Assembly: GCA_002493305.1 (NCBI GenBank)
Contig: DKYJ01000049.1
Location: 1-10,913 of the forward strand
Origin: Clostridiales bacterium UBA7103
Lineage (GTDB): Bacteria > Bacillota > Clostridia > Oscillospirales > Oscillospiraceae
Reading direction: 5' to 3'
Length of the DNA: 10,913 nucleotides
The translations under genes were made by a program, and so were the position numbers. The notes beneath the pieces were generated by a model, which ran no database searches, had not been told where the DNA came from, and worked only from the letters and a program-made list of their open reading frames with translations. Below are positions 7,831 through 10,913 of this stretch, in pieces (within the stretch, counting starts at the first letter, position 1; every line of letters begins with the position of its first letter).

Positions 7831-7852
7831 GCCCGGCTTCGGCCGGGCGTTT
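7831..7852 (+). terminator. Rho-independent terminator with UUCG tetraloop after murF-HAD unit
   Basis: GCCCGGC (7831-7837) pairs perfectly with GCCGGGC (7842-7848) around TTCG, giving the extra-stable C(UUCG)G tetraloop. It is followed by GTTTT and preceded by AAA. It lies about 120 bases after the HAD stop codon and before the promoter of the next unit. The T-tract is short, so efficiency is uncertain. Confidence 0.65.
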
Positions 7853-7914
7853 TGGTCAATGAGTTGGAAATACAAGATCAAATATGTGCAAAATGTCAAT
7901 AAATACAATTTTTG

Positions 7915-7943
7915 TTGAATTTAATTTGTGCGTGTGCTACACT
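7915..7943 (+). promoter_or_regulatory. Extended -10 SigA-type promoter for the mgtC-like pair
   Basis: TTGAAT (7915-7920) and TACACT (7938-7943) are spaced by 17 bases, and the -10 is preceded by TGC, forming an extended -10 element. Transcription should begin near 7950, about 58 bases before the first MgtC-like start codon. Confidence 0.75.
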
Positions 7944-7959
7944 TACACGAGAAATTGAA

Positions 7960-7979
7960 CGCCGGGTTCCGGCGCTTTT
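7960..7979 (+). promoter_or_regulatory. Terminator-like hairpin in the mgtC leader
   Basis: CGCCGG (7960-7965) pairs with CCGGCG (7969-7974) over a 3-base GTT loop, followed by CTTTT. It begins about 10 bases after the predicted transcription start and ends 11 bases before the ribosome site. It could be an attenuator or a 5' stabilising hairpin. The leader is far too short for a classical Mg2+ riboswitch. Confidence 0.5.
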
Positions 7980-8007
7980 ATAGTTTATACGAAGGAGCTG
8001 CGGATAG

Positions 8008-8733
8008 TTGGCTGAAATTTTTGCTCATTTCAGAGAATTGAATTTAGAGTCGATGATGCTGCGCATAGTTCTTGCTGTGATAGTTGGCGGTATTGTGGGC
8101 TTTGAGCGGGAGATGAAGCATCGCCCCGCAGGTTTCCGTACATATATGCTGGTGGCCATGGGCGCGGCGCTGACTATGATAACCAGTCAGTATTTGAATC
8201 TCATGCTCGACACTAAATGGGCCGACGCGCTGGAGGCCGTGGGACAGCGGACGGATGTTGTTCGCCTGGGCGCGCAGGTCATTAACGGCATAGGCTTTCT
8301 CGGCACAGGCACTATTCTTGTCACCGCCAGAGCGGAGGTCAAGGGGCTGACCACGGCCTCCTGCCTGTGGGCTTCGGCCTGCATGGGTCTTGCCGTGGGC
8401 GCGGGATTTTATGAGGCCTTTGCCATTGGCTCCGTGCTTATCGTTGTCTGCATGAAGCTGCTGCCGCTTATCGAAAACGCTGTTCTGGCAAAAGCCAGAA
8501 ACATGAACATTTATATCGAGATGGACAGCATCGAAAATCTGGGAGAGATCGTCAACCGCATGAAGTCGGAGGATATAAGCCTGTACGACGTGGATATTGA
8601 CAAAGACCAGCACGGCAGCATTTCCCAGATAAACGCTCTTTTCAGCACACGCTTGCCGAATAAGCGGCAGCACACGGAGGTTCTCGCCATGCTTTCCACA
8701 GTCGATGGCATAATCTCCATAGAAGAAGTGTAA
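8008..8733 (+). CDS. MgtC/SapB-family membrane protein, first of a tandem pair
   Basis: MgtC-family proteins are inner-membrane proteins linked to growth in low Mg2+ and to modulation of membrane ATPases; the exact role varies. The 241-residue product has about four to five hydrophobic segments in its first 160 residues and a soluble ACT-like C-terminal domain ending in DGIISIEEV. Family motifs are GFERE (31-35), RPAGFRTY (39-46), GIGFLGTG (94-101) and VKGLTTASCLW (111-121). The start is TTG at 8008, supported by GAAGGAG at 7991-7997; in-frame codons at 8038 (TTG) and 8053 (ATG) have no good ribosome site. Compared with its downstream paralogue it has about 11 extra residues between the second and third membrane segments (around residues 67-82), and T and SC where the family usually has A and AG. 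Confidence 0.92.
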   Translation: MAEIFAHFRELNLESMMLRIVLAVIVGGIVGFEREMKHRPAGFRTYMLVAMGAALTMITSQYLNLMLDTKWADALEAVGQRTDVVRLGAQVINGIGFLGTGTILVTARAEVKGLTTASCLWASACMGLAVGAGFYEAFAIGSVLIVVCMKLLPLIENAVLAKARNMNIYIEMDSIENLGEIVNRMKSEDISLYDVDIDKDQHGSISQINALFSTRLPNKRQHTEVLAMLSTVDGIISIEEV

Positions 8734-8745
8734 GGGGGTGCGGCT

Positions 8746-9441
8746 GTGTTATCATTTTTTGATTTTGCGAGGGAAATGACCATCGCTGGTGTGGCCGTGC
8801 GCATGGTTACAGCCCTTATCTGCGGCGGCATTATCGGCATTGAGCGCGAGTTCAAGCGCCGCCCCGCGGGCTTCAGAACTCATATACTTATCTGCCTCGG
8901 CGCGGCGACTACCATACTGACAAGCCTGTATCTCTATCAGGTCATGCACTATTTTACGGATATTTCCCGTCTGGCGGCTCAGGTCATAGCTGGAATCGGC
9001 TTTATCGGCGCGGGCACGATAATCATCACAAAACGCCAGCGTGTCAAGGGCCTGACCACCGCCGCCGGATTATGGACCTCCGCCATCATCGGCATTGTCT
9101 GCGGCGCAGGATATATTGAATGTGCCTTATTTGCGACGGCCATGGTGCTGCTGGCGGAGCTGCTGCTGATAAGGATAGAGTACCGCTTTGCCCATAAAAA
9201 GCTGGACGCGCATCTATATATCGAGTACGGCCATTCGGCCACCATCGAGCAGGTCATCCGCAGCATGAAGGAGCATCATTTCTCCATGAACGGGCTTGAA
9301 ATAACCCGAATTTCCGACAGCGACGAGCAGCATCATTACTGCGCCGTTGTCACCGTCCAGACCGGCTCAAGAGGTGTCGGTGAAGATGTTATAAAAAACA
9401 TCCTTGCCTTCGACGACATCATTACCGTTGAAGAACTATAA
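8746..9441 (+). CDS. MgtC/SapB-family membrane protein, second of a tandem pair
   Basis: This is a paralogue of the preceding gene and sits 12 bases after it, so both are made from one transcript. The 231-residue product has GIERE (31-35), RPAGFRTH (39-46), DISR (72-75), GIGFIGAG (83-90) and VKGLTTAAGLW (100-110), all closer to the family consensus than in the first copy. Hydrophobic segments occupy roughly residues 12-145, followed by a C-terminal ACT-like domain ending in DDIITVEEL. The start is GTG at 8746 behind AAGGGGG (8732-8738). The pair could form a hetero-oligomer, or one copy could have diverged to a separate role; the sequence does not decide. A strong bidirectional-looking hairpin follows. 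Confidence 0.93.
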   Translation: MLSFFDFAREMTIAGVAVRMVTALICGGIIGIEREFKRRPAGFRTHILICLGAATTILTSLYLYQVMHYFTDISRLAAQVIAGIGFIGAGTIIITKRQRVKGLTTAAGLWTSAIIGIVCGAGYIECALFATAMVLLAELLLIRIEYRFAHKKLDAHLYIEYGHSATIEQVIRSMKEHHFSMNGLEITRISDSDEQHHYCAVVTVQTGSRGVGEDVIKNILAFDDIITVEEL

Positions 9442-9469
9442 ATTATGTAAACTAATTTATGCAAATAAT

Positions 9470-9510
9470 AAGCAAATGACCCGTCACAGATGTGACGGGT
9501 CATTTGCTTT
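9470..9510. terminator. Long hairpin terminator between convergent units
   Basis: An 18-bp perfect stem has arms at 9470-9487 and 9492-9509, with the core GCAAATGACCCGTCAC pairing with its complement, and a 4-base AGAT loop. On the plus strand the end is TTTGAA; on the minus strand the hairpin is followed by TATTATTTGC. It lies between the stop of the second mgtC-like gene (9441) and the stop of bofA (9527), so it probably terminates both converging transcripts. Confidence 0.85.
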
Positions 9511-9526
9511 GAACCATATGTAAGTT

Positions 9527-9790
9527 TTAACCAAAAAGCTTGAGAAGAACAAGTATGATGACCCCCGGTACACCCAAAACGCCGGCAACGAGGGCGTTCA
9601 CAAAGCTTATCCCCAGAGAAAAATCGAAAAATCCGCCGAAAAAGTTTACAATAAACAGTATGATAAAGCCGAGGCCGGCATTTATCAGCAGCTTAAACAC
9701 GATCTTTATCGGCTTTGCCAGCAGTTTTACAAGCAGAATACACACAAGGGCGATGCCCGCTATCATGAGAATAAAGGAGAGACTTTCCAT
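9527..9790 (-). CDS. bofA: Pro-sigmaK processing inhibitor BofA-family protein
   Basis: In Bacillus subtilis, BofA is a small membrane protein that holds the SpoIVFB intramembrane protease in check until pro-sigmaK processing is needed in the mother cell. This product has 87 residues, the same size as the family. It has an N-terminal hydrophobic segment (about 5-25), the conserved KLLINAGLGFIILFIVNFFG region (about 33-52), and the C-terminal ALVAGVLGVPGVIILVLLKL segment typical of BofA. It begins 12 bases after the yaaL stop on the same strand, with AAAGG about 9 bases upstream of the ATG. Its presence implies a sporulating lineage. Whether it inhibits a SpoIVFB homologue here is inference, as many Clostridia carry BofA-like proteins with no tested function. 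Confidence 0.92.
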   Translation of the reverse strand: MESLSFILMIAGIALVCILLVKLLAKPIKIVFKLLINAGLGFIILFIVNFFGGFFDFSLGISFVNALVAGVLGVPGVIILVLLKLFG

Positions 9791-9802
9791 AAGCGAAACC
9801 TT

Positions 9803-10027
9803 TCATTTTTTTGCCGCTCCATCCTGCCCGCGCATCTGGCGCAGAACCTTATTGCGCCGCTCTCTGAGGGTGTTGATCTCAAAAATACAGGCGTCCGTCA
9901 CCGCCGGGTCAGTAGTGGAGTTAAAATTGCGGTAAGCCTGCACAAGGGCGATGGATATTGCGTCCAGTTCGGCATTCTCGGGGCTTTTTTTAGCGTTTTT
10001 CCTGTCTCTGTCCATGTTGAGATACAT
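9803..10027 (-). CDS. yaaL: YaaL / DUF2508-family protein
   Basis: A 74-residue, highly charged, probably helical cytoplasmic protein of unknown function. It matches the YaaL pattern: an A...FNSTTDPAVTDACIFEINTLRERRNKVLRQMR core (residues about 31-66), where the TDP and DAC.xEI elements and the RR pair near the end are the family hallmarks. The start is ATG at 10027 with GGAGG at 10036-10040 on the minus strand, 8 bases away. It is followed by bofA, the same pairing as in B. subtilis recR-yaaL-bofA, but recR is not on its upstream side here. I find no convincing promoter in the bases upstream. Confidence 0.85.
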   Translation of the reverse strand: MYLNMDRDRKNAKKSPENAELDAISIALVQAYRNFNSTTDPAVTDACIFEINTLRERRNKVLRQMRGQDGAAKK

Positions 10028-10116
10028 ATACTTTTCCTCCGGCGGATAACAGATTTCTGCTGTTATTTTACCCGCTGTAAGGAAAAATATACCGGTTTAA
10101 GCGCCGGATATGCGCA

Positions 10117-10284
10117 TATAATAGCCATGGACAATCAAGCCCGGCGGCGAGAGAGAAACAGCCGCGGATGAAGTGGCATATATTTTATAATATATGGATA
10201 CATCCAAAACGGGAAATTGTCAAGGGGAAAGAGATATTTAGAGATTTCCCCGGGGCGGGCTGCAAAAGCAGTCCGCCCTTTGTG
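10117..10284 (+). ncRNA. Candidate small structured RNA ending in an intrinsic terminator
   Basis: A TATAAT at 10117-10122 (weak -35, GGTTTA, 17 bases upstream) could start a transcript near 10129. Four consecutive hairpins follow: GCGGC/GCCGC (10144-10165), CATATATT/AATATATG (10177-10196), GGGGAAA/TTTCCCC (10224-10251), and the terminator at 10253-10278. No protein-coding frame with a ribosome site spans it on the plus strand. An alternative pairing GGGAAAT (10211-10217) with ATTTCCC (10244-10250) is mutually exclusive with the third hairpin. It does not match an RNA family that I can name with confidence. Confidence 0.3.
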
Positions 10285-10288
10285 CTTT
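10253..10288 (+). terminator. Intrinsic terminator in the yaaL-topoisomerase intergenic region
   Basis: GGGCGGGCTGC (10253-10263) pairs with GCAGTCCGCCC (10268-10278) through 11 pairs including one G-U, around an AAAA loop, followed by TTTGTGCTTT. The run is downstream on the plus strand only. No annotated plus-strand gene precedes it within about 840 bases, so it would terminate an unannotated transcript. Confidence 0.6.
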
Positions 10289-10490
10289 ACAATTAAAAAG
10301 TCCGGTTGGACTTTTTAATTGTAAAAAAGGGCTTCACTCCGAACCGCGCATTTTTGCCCGCGTGGAAGGGCAAAAATACACTCTCTCTGTGCAAAGGTGT
10401 TTTTCCCGATGTACAGGCCACCGGGAAAAACGGATTGAATTTTATTCGCCGCCTGCGGGCGTCGAACTCTGCGAGGCTTTTTTCAATCTG
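10286..10490. repeat. Cluster of inverted repeats (multi-hairpin element)
   Basis: This contains four stem-loops in about 205 bases. They are an 18-bp perfect stem with a GGTT loop (10286-10303 with 10308-10325); a 10-bp stem ATTTTTGCCC with its complement (10350-10359, 10368-10377); a 10-bp stem GTTTTTCCCG with its complement (10399-10408, 10422-10431); and an 8-bp stem with one mismatch (10445-10466). The last lies inside a closing helix GATTGAA/TTCAATC (10433-10439, 10482-10488) that contains a T6 run. The second and third hairpins share the layout T5-GC arm, loop, GC-A5. Short open frames of 61 and 80 codons run through it on both strands and look incidental. It may be a dispersed mobile repeat or a structured RNA. 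Confidence 0.55.
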
Positions 10491-10519
10491 AGATATAATA
10501 AAATTTAAGCACCTGAAAC

Positions 10520-10547
10520 TTGAATTTCCCGGCAAATGTGTTATACT
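10520..10547 (+). promoter_or_regulatory. Extended -10 promoter for the topoisomerase B gene
   Basis: TTGAAT (10520-10525), a 16-base spacer, and TATACT (10542-10547) preceded by TGT, forming an extended -10. Predicted start near 10554, giving a leader of about 70 bases. The element uses the same -35 hexamer and extended -10 layout as the mgtC promoter. Confidence 0.75.
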
Positions 10548-10556
10548 GAATAGACT

Positions 10557-10572
10557 ATAATTAGCTAATTAT
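10557..10572. promoter_or_regulatory. Perfect 16-bp palindrome at the predicted transcription start
   Basis: ATAATTAGCTAATTAT is identical to its own reverse complement with no spacer. It begins about 3 bases after the predicted start site of the topoisomerase transcript, a position suited to a dimeric repressor operator. A TATAAT at 10556-10561 overlaps its left half and may act as a second -10. The regulator is unknown. Confidence 0.5.
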
Positions 10573-10622
10573 GCGCCTGCATTATACCATATGTAGTTTT
10601 TACTGAAGAAAGGGCAAATTCC

Positions 10623-10913
10623 ATGAACAAAAGCACTCCCCAGTACGGAAACGACAGTATATCCCAGCTCAAGGGGGCCGACAGGGTGCGCAAGCGCCCG
10701 GGGGTCATCTTCGGTTCAGACGGGATAGATGGCTGCCAGCACTCCGTTTTTGAGATACTTTCCAACTCCATTGACGAAGCCCGCGAGGGCTACGGCTCGC
10801 TCATCACGCTGACATATTTTGAGGATAAGTCGATAGAGGTGGAGGACTTTGGCCGCGGCTGCCCCATGGACTGGAATCCGGTGGAAAAACGCTTCAACTG
10901 GGAGCTGGTCTTC
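10623..10913 (+). CDS. Type II DNA topoisomerase subunit B (GyrB/ParE-like), N-terminal part
   Basis: GyrB/ParE subunits bind ATP through a GHKL domain and drive the strand-passage cycle of gyrase or topoisomerase IV with the A/C partner. The visible 97 residues show the N-box FEILSNSIDEA (Glu44, Asn48, Asp51, Glu52) and the G1 box EDFGRGCP (Asp75, Gly77, Gly79). The text RKRPGVIFGSDGIDGCQHSVFEIL is the usual lead-in. The DFGRG variant and the WNPVEKRFNWELVF stretch resemble the clostridial ParE-like paralogue more than the gyrB next to dnaA, so gyrB or parE is left undecided. The start ATG is preceded by AAAGGG at 10609-10614. The gene continues beyond the right edge of the window. Expression is likely from the promoter at 10520-10547. 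Confidence 0.93.
   Translation, partial: MNKSTPQYGNDSISQLKGADRVRKRPGVIFGSDGIDGCQHSVFEILSNSIDEAREGYGSLITLTYFEDKSIEVEDFGRGCPMDWNPVEKRFNWELVF

Noticed and set aside
7717..7918. Small open frames on both strands in the HAD-mgtC gap
   Set aside because: They cross the CTCCCTC hairpin, the terminator and part of the mgtC promoter, and have no recognisable domain.
7944..8007. Mg2+ (M-box) riboswitch before the mgtC-like genes
   Set aside because: The predicted leader is about 58 bases, whereas an M-box needs well over 100, and no characteristic conserved elements are seen.
10046..10066. ATAACAG/CTGTTAT hairpin with TTT after it, in the yaaL leader
   Set aside because: Its plus-strand T-run points away from yaaL and is short. 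On the minus strand it merely precedes the ribosome site, with no second structure to suggest regulation.
10293..10535. 80-codon minus-strand and 61-codon plus-strand (10306-10491) open frames
   Set aside because: Both run through the inverted-repeat cluster, have no convincing ribosome site, and their sequence is explained by the repeated stem arms. They are treated as incidental to the repeat element.

Overview
The window looks like chromosomal DNA from a spore-forming, fairly GC-rich member of the class Clostridia, probably near the Oscillospiraceae. The reasons are the translation gene order (infB, rbfA, nrnA, truB, ribF), a BofA-type sporulation membrane protein next to a YaaL/DUF2508 protein, frequent TTG/GTG starts with strong GGAGG-like ribosome binding sites, and a clostridial-style type II topoisomerase B subunit. 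The taxonomic call is inference from gene content and sequence style. No phage, insertion sequence, CRISPR array, tRNA or rRNA is visible.

Layout. Positions 1-5552 (+) hold a tightly packed housekeeping run: the C-terminal part of translation initiation factor IF-2, ribosome-binding factor RbfA, a DHH-family nanoRNase/pAp phosphatase (NrnA), tRNA pseudouridine-55 synthase TruB, the bifunctional FAD-synthesis enzyme RibF, and a DEDDh 3'-5' exonuclease with an unusual cysteine-containing basic tail. Several of these overlap by 4-8 bases. A new promoter at 5601-5629 starts a second unit, murF followed by a YjjG-like HAD phosphatase. It ends near a C(UUCG)G-capped terminator at 7831-7852.

Positions 7915-9441 (+) are a self-contained unit: a strong extended -10 promoter, a very short leader with a terminator-like hairpin, and two tandem MgtC/SapB-family membrane proteins. 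An 18-bp hairpin at 9470-9509 sits between this unit and the convergent yaaL-bofA pair on the minus strand.

Positions 10028-10622 contain no convincing protein gene but are the most structured part of the window. They hold four successive hairpins ending in a terminator (10144-10284), then a second cluster of near-perfect inverted repeats (10286-10490), then a strong extended -10 promoter whose presumed start site abuts a perfect 16-bp palindrome. That promoter drives a GyrB/ParE-like topoisomerase subunit that runs off the right edge.

The genes are mostly standard. The items that merit a second look are the hairpin-rich intergenic region, the palindrome in the topoisomerase leader, the short mgtC leader hairpin, the tandem MgtC paralogues, the exonuclease tail, and the separation of yaaL-bofA from their usual recR neighbour.
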